From contig CP099841.1 in the NCBI GenBank assembly GCA_030062745.1, positions 24,307,398 to 24,371,397 of the forward strand: a DNA stretch of 64,000 nt, written 5' to 3'. Origin of the DNA: Capitulum mitella (taxonomy: Eukaryota; Arthropoda; Thecostraca; Pollicipedomorpha; Pollicipedidae). The notes beneath the pieces are model-generated. The model saw only the letters and a list, made by a program, of their open reading frames with translations, made no database searches and was not told where the DNA came from. Shown in pieces: positions 11,631 through 22,577 of this stretch (its first letter is position 1; each line of letters opens with the position of its first letter). The translations under genes were made by a program, and so were the position numbers.

Positions 11631-12189
11631 AAGAAACGGTTTAACCCTATTCCCGGAGGGCTAGACGGTATGGCCGATTCCCGGGGGGGGGCGGATTCGG
11701 CCCCCCCCTGAGATCTCGAGAACTACTTATCCGATTTCATCGCAACAAACGGCAATCGATTTGCCGTGACGTGAACTACATTTTTATAAAAAGAAATTTT
11801 CAAAATTTTGAAATTTGTGGATACAGGGGGGCAAAAATGTCAAAATAGGGGGTACTTTTTGACTTCTTATAACTCCGTTGTTTATGGACCGATTTCGATG
11901 AAACTGGCATGAATCGAGAGATTATGAATAGGGCTTTTACCATGGGTATGCAAATTTGAAATTTTTTAGAAAATTCATAGGCGTTGACAGGGTTTCAAAA
12001 ATAGAGGGATTAGTTTTCTAATAACGGAATGAACAAAAGAGGCCAAAACACTTTTTTAGCTTCTGCTAGTCATGTTATGCGAAAGAAGTACAAATCGCAT
12101 TACAATGTTTGTATAATGTTAGCATAGGCGGTGCCAGGGACATAAAAAAGGGGGAACTGTCATGGTCACACGTTCTCCAGATCAACTTG

Positions 12190-12230
12190 TGACCTTTGAC
12201 CTTAAATGACCTCCAGTGACCTTGGGGTCA
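12190..12230. promoter_or_regulatory. ordered array of nuclear-receptor-like half sites in the MITE
   Basis: On the plus strand the array is TGACCT, 1 nt, TGACCT, 4 nt, TGACCT, 4 nt, TGACCT, then a GGGGTCA inverted half. In receptor terms this is one DR1 and two DR4 arrangements of AGGTCA on the minus strand. The same order and spacing recur at 36657-36697. That the motif matches the half-site used by RXR-type receptors is established knowledge. Binding in this animal is inference. Confidence 0.5.
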
Positions 12231-12496
12231 CCTGGAACGATGTCGTGTGCATTCAATATTATCTGTAAACGTTTTTAATCGATTGAATTCACTCTATTCC
12301 AAAAAATTCATTTTTTGGCTTTTGCGATATAGGGTACGTGCACTGACATTTTAGGTCATAGCTCCGTGACCCGACCTGATATCAAGCTGAAACTTGGTAC
12401 ACTAGTAGAGGGCATCTTTCTACGTCATATATATTCCGGGTTTGGCATTTGAAAAAGCGGCGCCGAAATTATTGCAAAAAAACAAATTTTGACTTT

Positions 12497-12526
12497 TGAC
12501 CTTGACCTGACCTTGTAAAGTGACCT
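12497..12526. promoter_or_regulatory. second TGACCT array in the MITE
   Basis: TGACCT-TGACCT directly abutting, an overlapping third TGACCT, then a fourth after GTAAAG-type spacing. It is repeated almost exactly at 36963-36992. Its retention between copies that differ elsewhere may reflect common ancestry only. Confidence 0.4.
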
Positions 12527-12879
12527 CAGATAAACAAAATTACATATGCACATTGCCCAACTATTTAGCTATACATTCATATAAAATTTTAAGTTCTATC
12601 TTAAAAACTCTGTTTTTGGCAGACATTTTCCTTTTACCCTCAACATGGCCAAAAATGACCTGAGGTGCCTCCCAAAAACGTTGCCTGGCTCCGCCCCTGA
12701 GCAAAATAGAATTTCAAAATTTTGTCACGGCGCGTAGAAGGAATAGCTAGGAAAAGTCACCAAGTTTCGTGAAGCTGCGTTAAAAAGCCTGGAATTGGCA
12801 AGCAAAAAATCCGAGGGGGGGCGGATTCCGCCCCCCTGCCGGGAATAGGGTTAATACCGTTTAAAAAAGGGAAACACGG

Positions 12880-12916
12880 CGAAAATTAATCCGACTTCAG
12901 GTCGGATTAATTTTCG
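12880..12916. repeat. perfect 16-bp hairpin with 5-nt loop, 30 bp outside the MITE
   Basis: The arms CGAAAATTAATCCGAC and its exact complement flank the loop TTCAG. It lies just past the right target duplication of the 11645 MITE and is not part of that element, because the 36107 copy lacks it. Confidence 0.95.
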
Positions 12917-15708
12917 GTCATTGACGTTAACTTTCACAAAAATTCGAAATAGAGCAGTTCTCAGGAATGTCCTCAACAACTATCCTAGAACGTTTCAGGT
13001 CGGCCGATCGAACGACGTGGTTCGTGGAATACATTTTAAAAATTCGGAGGCCGACCGTCACCTAGGTCAGTGAACTGACAAGACCGGGAGCAAACAATCC
13101 TACAGACATGCGTTAAGGAGAAGGAAATGAAAGTTCCAATGTGCTGCGCGCGATGTTTTTATTTGCTTTTGCCTTCAACAAAAGTCTTTGGGGGGCGGGG
13201 TGGTGTCGAAACGCTCTCCCGACCTAAGGAAAAGCGAGGGTTAATGGTCTCGGCACAGCCCAGCCAGCAGTGCCATTCAGAGTAATAAACGGATAAATCC
13301 AAGTCGAACCGATCCCATTCGTAACCGGTCAACGTAACCGGATCCGGTTCAAATGCATCAGTTTCTTCCAACGCTGATCCAGTCCGGATCCGATCCGTTA
13401 TAAACAGCAAACCAAAACCTAGAGAAGCCAGAATGGGAAACCTCTATGTCCAATCTAATGCAAATCTGTGTGGTAAAATATCGGTTAGTAATGGTTTAGT
13501 TTTAGATGAGGGTAAACCATTTGCCATTTGCCTTCACAATATGTTTTTCAAGGCATGCCATCTCTGCTTAAATTTCACCAACCAACATCTGGATTCCTAT
13601 AACCATCACTTGATGGAAGAGCAAAAGCACTCCATCCAGACGAACGGGCCAAACGCTTCTGAAGATGATTTATGAGGGTCATAATTACCAGTTTCCAAGA
13701 CGCAGAAACTTCATAAAGTTTGGAAGGAAGAGATGCAGATTTAGCCTCTCTGTCAGTGCGATGCAATTAGGTTAGTACTAAATTCTGCACAAGTCATGGA
13801 AAAAGTTTTGCTTCGTTTCCCTGTGCGTACACGAGTCCAAGAATGGTTTGTGACCGAAACATCATACACAGGCTTTGTAAACCTATTTTGCATTGCTTTT
13901 TAAATTCATCAGAAGAAAGCCTACCGTCTAAGTTCGAAGTATGTTCCAGCTGATGTTGGAGGTCATGTTTTTCTGATTTCATCTCCAATGTCCACAAATG
14001 TCAATGAGTACTTGTGCTGGGTGCTGAATGCTAACTAGAAATTGCGTGGGATTCGTGAAAAGATTGTCATGTATTTAGAGAGCTAGAAGGTCCATAGCAC
14101 AAATCGTGGGCGGTAAAGCGGGGATTGGGATCCTCGAACTCTGGCATCATCCGTGTTTTGCGATCATTTCCCATGGCATGTTGACAGTACCACAAAAGTT
14201 GGTTTAGTTAGTGAGCATAGCCTGCTGCTAAGCATTGCTAAATTTCCTTACATCGAGTCTTCATTTTATTCTGCTCTGCACTCAGAGGCCACGAACCTTC
14301 CCTCCCCCCCCCCCACCCGCTCCTTAACCTCCAATAAATGCCAAAAATTGCGTTGATAAATCTTGGCAAGCGCACGAATAATACATGGGGGGGGGGGGAC
14401 ACCGGATAGCGCATGCGATTGACGCGTCTCCACCACAACTGAGCCCAAAGTCGAACTATGGTAGCAACACCGCCCATGTTTTTTTGTTTACTTAGTCAGA
14501 AGAGGTCGGAAAAAAGGAGTTAATCAACATCCACTATTCCCGGCATACGCAAAGTTCGAACTTTTCCACGCGGAGCACAAATTTTACTTACCTAATTCAT
14601 ATGTGGCTTTTCTGCATAGCGCAAGAAGACATGTGCTTGCGCGATGCCGTAGGCACCGAAACAAAACTGATGCGGGAAAACCGTATAAGAATATTTCTCT
14701 GACTATCAACAGGTGTCAGAAACGAATCGCTTCTTAGGCCGCTTTGTCCGGTTGTATGAAATGCACTGGTGCTCGTAATGGTCGCAACGGTTGAGATCTG
14801 GAAGGTCAAACATGAGCTGTATACAAACGGCGAGATAAGCACTGGTGTTTCACCCTAGCCTGACTCTTATCACATTTAGAGTCCAGCTTCCTGGTTGACG
14901 CATCCACGTTTTTAGATACTTCTAGATTTTGTGCATGTCGATTATTCGATGTGTAAGATACTGAATTCCTCAGTGATGCAGCCTTTACACTTAAAATAAA
15001 CTTTGCTAGGACTGGGCACATGTCACGCAACATGATGACTGAATCACTGTTGAAATCAGTCTCTCACGTTGCAGCAGACCATGGTCCAATGCCTAAGACC
15101 ATTCCCATTATTATGGCCCCTCACCTTAGGGGAAAAGCGGGTATGGCCGCACACGTAAGCTTTTTGGAGCCTATTTATTAACCGTAAACCTGGTTATCAC
15201 GCACTAAGCTCGTGCTCGTCCCCAGCGCTGATTAACAAGGAAATGGACTTCAGTGTCATGGTGTAAAACTACATTTTTGCTTTGCTGCCAGGCGGCAAAA
15301 TGTCCCGATAGCCTGCTGTCCCATATTAACTGTTGTCCGATCATACCCGACTTTTCCCTCTCTACCTAGATGATTCTGTTTGATTGAAACCCATCGCAAA
15401 ATTATGGATGTGCTACAGACTGAATCCAACTGGGCGTTAACCTGATCGTAATTATTCTCCATTGCCTTGTTAAACCCGACAGTAATATTGGAGGGGTCGA
15501 AAATCCTTATTTCGAGGGGGGCCGGCATGGCCCCTCCAAAAGAATACAAACCGACAACCCTGGTTGTTGACTGAGCATGGTCTTGTTTATAACTGGCCTT
15601 GACATGTCTTCCAGTGCCAGATGTTGTCATTGTTGATTCATTGACCCACGTTCCTGTCCAGCTGATAGTAGAATATTTCGTTAATGTAGGCGGATTATTT
15701 TTTGGGTA
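12917..15708. other. no recognisable gene; a few short repeats
   Basis: At 13243-13295 there is a diverged copy of the CTCGGCATAGCCCAGCA segment seen at 10044. At 13300-13395 GATCCAGTCCGGATCCGATC words match 17190-17270. G or C homopolymers lie at about 14298 and 14387-14399. Open frames of 60-124 codons on either strand (for example 15256-15630, minus) have no motif I recognise. Confidence 0.45.
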
Positions 15709-17044
15709 CAGGGTGGGTCCGAAAGGACTCCCTACTTTGGTTTGGCCACTGTAGGGCTAAAAATCAATTAAACATGAAGTGAAAAATGTTTTTGGAATGA
15801 ACGTACATTGGAAAATTTCATGATATGGTGTTCCTCATTCCTGAAAATGCGCCCGCTCAGCAACAGAGAAAAAGCTCAAGTGGTACAACTTTACTGCAAA
15901 ACAAGATAAATAAGAGGAACTCAGCGCGCTTTCCGATCCACCTTCGACGTCCGTTACGCACACGATCCCAAGACTATCAGAAGACATTCTGAAGTTTTTG
16001 GCTCAGGGTAGCATTGAGAAGCTCATCCGAGGACGCAGTAGGCAGAGGACGCAGCCATCGTCCCCGAAACCCCCCGCGACGTCAATCAGGAAAAATGCCA
16101 CCCAAGTTGACCCCAGTTGCAGTACGGTACGAAGAATTCCCAGAAAAAGATCTTGGACTAACACCATACAAAGTATCGGTCCATTAAGCATTGCCTGGAG
16201 GCGGCAAGACTCAAAGCGTTACTTTTGCAAGCTGGTTCTGTCGTCAGTGCATTGCTGGAGCTGGCTTCATCAAATTTGGTTTAGTGACGAGACCCATTTT
16301 TTGCTGGATGGGGCTGTGAACACTCAAGATTGCAAGACCTGGACCAACATCATCCCATGCACAGTAATGGAAAAGTTCCTGCACGTCGAGAAGGTTACTG
16401 CCTGGCGCGCCTTAGGGGACCATCGGTCCCTTCTGATTCCAGAGCAGCACCGGCTCCACTGTCACTATCACCAGAGAGCGTTACGTCAGGAGTTTAATCG
16501 CCTCTGGATCAGCGTCTGCAAGCACTACGGAGCCTCCCAGAATACCATGTAGTTCCAGCAAGATAGAGCCACATCTCGCACGTCCCATAAGGCGTTTGGC
16601 TGGCTGGAACAACACTTCGGGAGCGCTTCATTAGCCACAAGGCGCACTACGCCTGGCCGGCTCATTCTCCAGACTTGACACCTGTGTACTTCTTCCTGTT
16701 GGGCAATCTCAAGAGCAATGTGTACCAGAAGCCTCCCAAGAGCCTCGAAGAACTCAAGCAGGCAGTGCAGCACGAGGCCCAGAGGATCTCGGCAGACACG
16801 TGAGCCCGGGTGATGGAGGAGGTGAAGAAGCGCGCGGCTCTGTGCGGCAAGCGAGAGGGCTGCCACCTGGAGTATATCCGGTAACTAACATATGAAGCTT
16901 GTCATTGTTTCGAAGTGTATGACAGTTGATTTTATTGTGTTCTCCATGAGTTTTGGATTCGCATGATGAAATGCACATATACAAGGATTATTTGTCCTGT
17001 TATCAGAAACAAAAGGTAAGGGATGCTTTCGGACCCATCACGTG
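15709..17044 (+). mobile_element. dead mariner-like (IS630/Tc1/mariner) transposon with both ends
   Basis: The left end starts CAGGGTGGGTCCGAAAGG directly after a TA. The right end reads CTTTCGGACCCATCACGTG in reverse, followed by CA where a TA would be expected. The inverted repeats continue for nearly 30 bp (GACTCCCTACTTT against GCATCCCTTACCTTT). The 1.3-kb length, TA target and encoded transposase all agree with the superfamily. It is an old copy: the ends differ at several sites and the gene is broken. Confidence 0.85.
15847..16884 (+). pseudogene. mariner-like transposase pseudogene
   Basis: The enzyme would have cut and rejoined the element's own ends in the nucleus. Translation starts MRPLSNREKAQVV, meets a TAA after about 20 codons, and goes on through QRAF and PKTIRRH, the helix-turn-helix part. 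It then shifts frame near 15998 to give STVRRI. The catalytic triad is still readable: SDETHF with D at 16286, FQQDRAT with D at 16562, and SPDLTPVYF with D at 16672, about 36 residues after the second. A TAG at 16550 lies just before FQQD, a frameshift near 16618, and a TGA about 16801. The C-terminal RVMEEVKKRAALC...GCHLEYI ends at a TAA (16882). At least two shifts and three stops make it inactive. Subfamily (DD34D to DD37D range) is uncertain. Confidence 0.85.
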
Positions 17045-17159
17045 CATGATTGTCCTGGCACCAGTTACGATTGGCTTTGTTCTCAAATGCTTAATTTCAG
17101 ACCAAACTTCGACATGTTCTAACGTAAATATCATAAGCTGAGAGAAGTCCAAATCTGAT

Positions 17160-17285
17160 CCAAATCCATGTTTTGAGCATAGTTATCGACCTAGTCCGGA
17201 TCCAGTCCGGCGGACTGTATCGGACTCTAAGATGCGCCGGATTGATCCAGTCCGTTTCGCACACTGGTACTAATGCACTCTACCG
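17160..17285. repeat. GTCCGGATC-type degenerate short repeats
   Basis: Words such as CTAGTCCGGATCCAGTCCGG and GATCCAGTCCG recur within 100 bp and again at 13300-13395. They lie between the mariner end and the hAT remnant. They may be subterminal repeats of the hAT-related element, but I cannot show its ends. Confidence 0.4.
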
Positions 17286-17400
17286 TTAAAATGCATCGTT
17301 AATTATCACCCCGTCACTTCAGAAATCAGCGGAGGAAACAAAGGCGACGGAATTCGTAACAGGTGCAATTGCACCACCATACCTCAAGTGAAGTCGCTCA

Positions 17401-17977
17401 CTATTCCGACAGTATTCCGAGGTGCTGAACGCCTTGGACGCCCGGCTCACTGAGCGATTCTGCCAGCCGGCTTTTGACAACGTGTGAGAGACCGGAAAGC
17501 TTTTGGAGGACGCCGCGGCCGATGGAATCTTCACCGTCCCAAAAGTGGTACCGGATGTGCACGGAGCAGACTTGAACCTGTCACGGCTACAGGTGCAGCT
17601 GAAGATGCTGCCGGACATCTGCCAGCTGCAAGACAAGGGACGCCTCGAGGTGAATGAAATCGCCAGCACAGTGAAGGCCACCAGCACAGGCGGGGCTGTG
17701 GTGCAAAAGATATCGAGTGAACTCATCACCCTGCTCTGGCTCTGCATCCACCCTGTGACCACTGTCGCCTCAGGAAGAACCTTCTCGGTGCTCAGACACA
17801 CCAAAACGTACCTGCGCATCACCATTCCAGGCAAGGCTGAACGCGACTGTAACGGGTCAGCCACGAGGAACGCGGTGGTCCATCCACAAACACGCCACGG
17901 ATGCCCTCGAGCTATCGGCCACCGCCACCGAGTTCAGTGGCGCCAACGACAGCCGCCGAAGCCATTTCGTCGTATAG
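17401..17977 (+). pseudogene. hAT-family transposase C-terminus, broken
   Basis: The frame from 17401 gives EVLNALDARLTERF, crosses a TGA (17485-17487), and continues KLLEDAAADGIF. After a stretch containing VNEIASTVKA it reaches TVASGRTFSVLRHTKTYLR, the hAT dimerisation motif, whose usual form is roughly TASAERSFSALRRIKTYLR. A frameshift after about 17830 moves the tail into another phase, where WSIHKHATDALELSA and a final VV-stop (17975-17977) match the ending common in ZMYM-type hAT proteins. The N-terminal zinc finger and the catalytic core upstream are missing. Two disruptions show it is not functional. The repeat at 17305-17385 just upstream is probably part of the same element. Confidence 0.75.
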
Positions 17978-19139
17978 GTATGCCGAGTTGGCCAGGCAGT
18001 AGTGTCTGAGTGGGTCGAGGTCACGATGCTGCTCACCGTCGCCATCCAGCTGATTCGGGACTGTCCGTTTTCCCGGCCGTCCCACGCGTCCTTCGAGATC
18101 CGCCTGAGCCGCTGTCTTGGCCGCATCAAACATTTCTTGACATGCTGCATCCGTTCGCATTCGCCGGTGCATGCCCTGGCCGTAAACCAAGAAACTGCCC
18201 TGCCTAGAATTACAGAATACATCTACCCTGCAAATATGATTTCAGCATTCATGGTAGAGGCAAAGCAGCTTCTTTACTTTCACCAGCTTAATCTACATAT
18301 GAAATATCAAAAAGTCAAGGAGCGCTGCTGTCCAGAATACTGAACACAGATGCCCTGAAAATGCGATTTTATTTTCATCCTTGCTTTTCGGCAAGGCGGT
18401 ATCTTGACTTTCACCAATTCAGCGTACAATGAAACCATACCGACTGTCTGCTTTTCAGTCGAATGACTTTTTAGTGCGGTGTTTTGCTTCTATTTTCTAA
18501 TTCTGGGTGATTTAATGTTCAGAATTGATAACCTGTGTTATTATGTTTTTATCTTAATTGCTGCGATGCGCGTCTTGATTCTGAAAACGGGGAGGAAGGT
18601 AGGTACTACACTTAGAAACGTGGGAAGCCTGTCCCCCCCCCGTTCCTAAGTCTGTGGGCTTCACCACAAGTTTTTCTAGTCTTCTAGACAAGATGCTGTT
18701 TTGTAAAATAATAACTCATTTTCGGAACAATTTAAATGTCTTCGTGGGGGTTTCAGTGGTGCCAAGTACGCAAGGCACCAAAAGGAGACAGACATAGGTC
18801 AGTTAGTTCATTCTTGGATGCCAAACACCACTGGCTGACGATGAGATGCCAACATATGTCCAAATATATTTGAACAGTTTACCTCACATGTACTGGAAAA
18901 GACCTGGTGGGCATCGTCACCACAGGTCTAACGGTGAAGAAACGGTCTAACGGCCTTTTCCCGAAATCACTGGCGCTAAGGTTGTGCTGGGGATAGGAAA
19001 ACAAAGTTTCTCCCGTTATCGGATCCAATGACCTCATGGGTCAGGAGCTCAGTAAATTCCAGACTGTAGGTGTGTTAGCAGCTACAACATGATCAACTCG
19101 GTATCAAAAACGGCTGTAGTTTGCCTTGATCCAGTATAC
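17978..19139. other. no supported gene; one imperfect inverted repeat
   Basis: A 113-codon frame at 18002-18343 and antisense frames follow the GC-rich hAT end and have no motif. An imperfect inverted repeat lies at about 18610-18651 (ACTTAGAAACGTGGG against CCCCGTTCCTAAGT) around a C-tract. Confidence 0.4.
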
Positions 19140-19640
19140 CAAGCAAACCCCGAAACCACGCTGCCGTCGGCCAGCAGCTTCGCATCATGTCCACAGCGCG
19201 TCAATTCTGGCGCGGTGTCACGTCGCCGCTGGCGCCACCACGCCACCAATCATCAACTTGCGGCGTGTGGCGCCAGAAATACCGCGCCGGCGCCGCGGCG
19301 TGCCATCGCCGCCGAGAATCAACCGCTGATTTATGGGATTACCTCGCCTCGCCATTACGACACGAAATTTTGAACATCGATTTGTCTGCAGATTGCCACA
19401 GGGGAGAATGGTCGCTGGGCATTTTATGGCCGCCGTAAATTCCCCCGCCTTTGTCGGCATCCGCAATATCAAGAAGGCGGCGCGCGGCGCGGAGAGGCCG
19501 CAAAAGTCGCGTCTAACTTCGGCCAGTGCGGTATGCGGACGCTTTCCGCCGACGGTAGGTTTTACCGCGTTAACCGGCCCCCGCCGCCAGCGCTGTGGGC
19601 TCCGTGGACGGACCGCCGCATATCAGCTGCTACTGCTCCG
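19140..19640. other. CpG-rich block
   Basis: Very high CpG from about 19150 to 19620, with frames of 67-112 codons open in several phases at once on both strands. No splice donor with GTAAGT or GTGAGT context stands out. It may be a promoter island or a distal exon cluster; I cannot decide. Confidence 0.35.
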
Positions 19641-20598
19641 AAACAAAATTCCGAGTGCATTTTTTTTTTAAATCATGCGATAACTATCTTACGTGACGTT
19701 TTTGTCAGGTACAGTCAAGCGTTTACTTCTTATATAACTGGACTCGACGTCAAATCATAATTGGCGTAGACAGGATCACCAGAAACGTAGCTAGACAAAA
19801 CATACCAAGGACGCAAAGGTGAAAAATTTCTACAAAAACGGATTGCCAAGCAAAATGATCTTATATTACTCAGAGGGGTGGGCATATGGCTCTTTTTGGG
19901 GGGAAGAGGGGCGGAACAAAAGCTCTATGTCCTTTCTTGGTAGCTACAGGCCTAGTTTCACAACAATGAAGCTACGGATGTGACCCGCTATGACCTGTTT
20001 AACATTCACGCTACGAAGGAATGGAGAATTTATTGGTACTGCTATGGCTTAAAATCGTCCTCGTATTTCAGGTATGAAGATGAAATCTGCATTCATTGAG
20101 TCTTAAAAATTTCTAAACTTGAGGGACCATTTTGGGTCACACGTAGGTAACAACTGTAACTTCATGGTTGTGAAAACGGATCACATGTCGAGTCTCATAT
20201 TAACTTATCCAATGCCGGGACATTCCATTGTCCTGCATGTCAGAACTTCACTTTTTAAAATCATGTGTCATATTTTGTGCCAGGATTCGTTTCGCGGTGA
20301 TGTTTATGAGCATTATTTGCTGTTTTTCCATAACAATTCCACCACCAGCATGTTCCCCAAGTGAGACGGTTTTCATAGAATTTGGTAAAAGAAAAACCGA
20401 TTTTACCTTAGTTTGAGGAAATCATCTGTAAAGTTTGCACATATGCCTATGTTCAGTCACTGTTTCAAAGACAATGCTCAGAAGGTCATACCTATCAGTA
20501 TGCAAATGCATTAGCAAAGGATGATTTTTGGACAGCGGCACCGTGTGAAATCCTCACCATCTTTTTATGTTCATCCCATTCCCGCACTCATCATACAA
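19641..20598. other. no recognisable gene
   Basis: AT-leaning sequence without element ends or motifs up to the start of the next MITE. Confidence 0.45.
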
Positions 20599-20999
20599 CG
20601 ACGCATTCCCGTTGGGGACTAATTTGGCCTTGGATTTCGAGACCTGTCCGTCCAAGTTGATTGCAAAAGACGGCAATCGATTCGCAATGGAGTTAAATAC
20701 ATTTTAATCAAATGATGCCCTGAAAATGTTGTAAGGGGTAAATATGGGACGAAGGGAGCCAACGAGCAAAAGGGAGCATTTTTACTATTGTATCTCCGAC
20801 GCTTATTAACCGATTTTGATGGAATTGGCATGAGCTGGGAGTTGATTGGTATCAGTTTTCCTTTTGACACACATATTTAGAGTTGGACAGAAGTGATAGA
20901 AGCGTGCACAGTGTTTGTAAAATGGTAAGTACATGTATTTTTCTAACTGAGAACACAGACGTTGTAAAACTTTTGGTTGGTGCTTGTCATTTTGTACCT

Positions 21000-21032
21000 A
21001 GAGAGAACAAGTTACATTAAGTTGTTCTCTCT
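21000..21032. repeat. 11-bp perfect hairpin inside the MITE
   Basis: Arms AGAGAGAACAA (21000-21010) and its complement (21022-21032) with an 11-nt loop. The reference copies have only an imperfect palindrome here (ACAAATCGCATTGCATTG...), so this copy has been corrected towards symmetry. Confidence 0.85.
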
Positions 21033-21586
21033 GGAAATCCACGTTGGCTTAGGGGGTGCCAGGGGCTCAAAAAGGTTGAGTTCATGGTCGAATTTTCCTC
21101 GGCTCAGATTATCACCTTTGACTTCCAATGACCTCAAGTGATAACAAAATGGCCTTTCCTTATTTCATGTCTGAAAACGACTCCACTTATTCCAGTTCAC
21201 CATACTCCTCAACGATCTGTTCATGACCGCCGTGATATTGGGTACGTGCGCGAATATTTTAGGCCATAGCTCCGTGACTTGGTCTGATATCACCTTGAAA
21301 CTTGACACTCAGGTGCATGGTACTGTGCTGAACCATATGTGCTCCTGCCTTTTCATTAAAACACTGGCGTAAAATATATACATGTGACCAAATTTTGATT
21401 TTGAAATTGAGTTGACCTTGGAAAATGACCTGAAGTCAATAAAACATTTCAGACACATTTCCGTTTATTCGGTTATTTACTCCTAAACTCATCTAAGCTT
21501 TAAGCTCTATTTTGAAAAACCCTTTTTAGCCAGCCTTTTTTTATTCCACGTTCAGCGATGTCGAAAAGGTCTGAGTCGCCTCCCAA

Positions 21587-21616
21587 AAACTTGTTCGGGT
21601 TTTCCCGAACAAGTTT
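21587..21616. repeat. 13-bp perfect hairpin with TTTT loop inside the MITE
   Basis: Arms AAACTTGTTCGGG and its exact complement. In the 11645 and 36107 copies the same place reads AAAACGTTGCCTGGCTCCGC, with no palindrome, so the hairpin arose within this copy. Confidence 0.9.
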
Positions 21617-21791
21617 CCCTCCGCACGGCAAAATTATAAAAAAAACTGACACGATACGTAAACAAAATAGCTGGGAAAGATCACCAGGAGAAATCATGAA
21701 GTTTCGTTAGGGCTCTCCTAAATCCTGGAAAGGGTGAGCAAAATTTCGGAGGGGGATTCTGAAGACCGATTTCGTACGGGAATAGGGTTAA

Positions 21792-22577
21792 GCAAATTTT
21801 CCTTGCATCATTTATAACTCCAAGAAGAGTCGTTTAGTTTGTTGTGTTTATGTGTTCACTCCGATTTTTGTTGCATTTTGTATTGTTTCATGAGTCCTTG
21901 TAGTATATTGTGGCATATAAAGCTTGGTGGTTATGTAACAATGAAAAACAGCAGGTAAAGCTGTTAATGCTGTTAAGGCTTGTGAAGGTTTGTAAATGTT
22001 TGGAAAGCCATTTTTGCTTTACGGCTATGCTGTTCCCTTAAGCCACTGTTCCCTTAAGCCGCTCATTCGGTTTCGGTCGCCGAACTAAGCCACATCTGTC
22101 CTTCAGGCAAGTGAGTGCAAGATGTTCGTAGTAAAAAAGGGGGTTTAATGGTCGTCGACATCATTTATGGCTTACACAGCATCCAAAACCAAAAGTGGTC
22201 CAAGACTTTGGGTTGATTGTGTGCTGACAATGGCAATGGAATGCGATTTCAAATTTCGCCTGTTTGCGTTTGCTACGAAAACGGTATAGACCACAGTCCG
22301 TATGTTAAACATCTCTGTCTTACATGTGAAGGGGAGGAAAGCTTTACGCGTCACATAACCTCTGTACTTGTAAACCACTTCGTCCTGCCAGTGATTACCT
22401 ACCACTCACTCTGCCTTGACTATTGGATTATTGGACGAAACTCGCAGTCTCGTCGCTTCCAAGTCTCGCGCACTTTTATCAACCTGAGATGGTCCACCCG
22501 TGTTCCAATGACCATTTCGCGCCATTCCAGATGATGCAGTGAAGACGTCAAACTAAGCTTTCGCCAGCGGCACAGAG
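21792..22577. other. no recognisable gene
   Basis: Short frames only, the longest at 22217-22534 (105 codons), with no recognised motif. Composition turns GC-rich after about 22540. Confidence 0.4.

Larger units (their letters stand above)
11645..12850 (+). mobile_element. near-complete TTAA-type MITE (piggyBac-like), reference copy
   Basis: TTAA target duplications flank it (11641-11644 and 12851-12854). The terminal inverted repeat is CCCTATTCCCGG at the left and CCGGGAATAGGG at the right. TTAA targets and a CC(C/T) start are the hallmark of the piggyBac superfamily. Just inside each end is a second, G-tract/C-tract palindrome (about 11682-11710 and 12813-12838). The 1.2-kb interior has no transposase frame, so the element depends on an enzyme encoded elsewhere. 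It shares most of its length with 36107-37323 and carries two TGACCT arrays at matching positions. Confidence 0.85.
20599..21787 (+). mobile_element. highly diverged TTAA-type MITE copy with two hairpins
   Basis: The right end is intact (CGGGAATAGGG, then TTAA at 21788). The left end has decayed to GCATTCCCG. The order of blocks follows the 11645 copy: GGCAATCGATTCGC at 20671, TTTTGATGGAATTGGCATGA at 20814, GGTACGTGCGCGAATATTTT at 21240, and GGAAAGATCACC at 21673. It has only traces of the TGACCT array (ATCACCTTTGACTTCCAATGACC at 21111). Two palindromes replace normally non-palindromic or weakly palindromic sequence. Non-coding. Confidence 0.75.

Noticed and set aside
14290-14400. Small element bounded by the C-tract at 14298 and G-tract at 14387
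   Set aside because: Outside the homopolymers the flanks are not inverted repeats, and no target duplication is visible.
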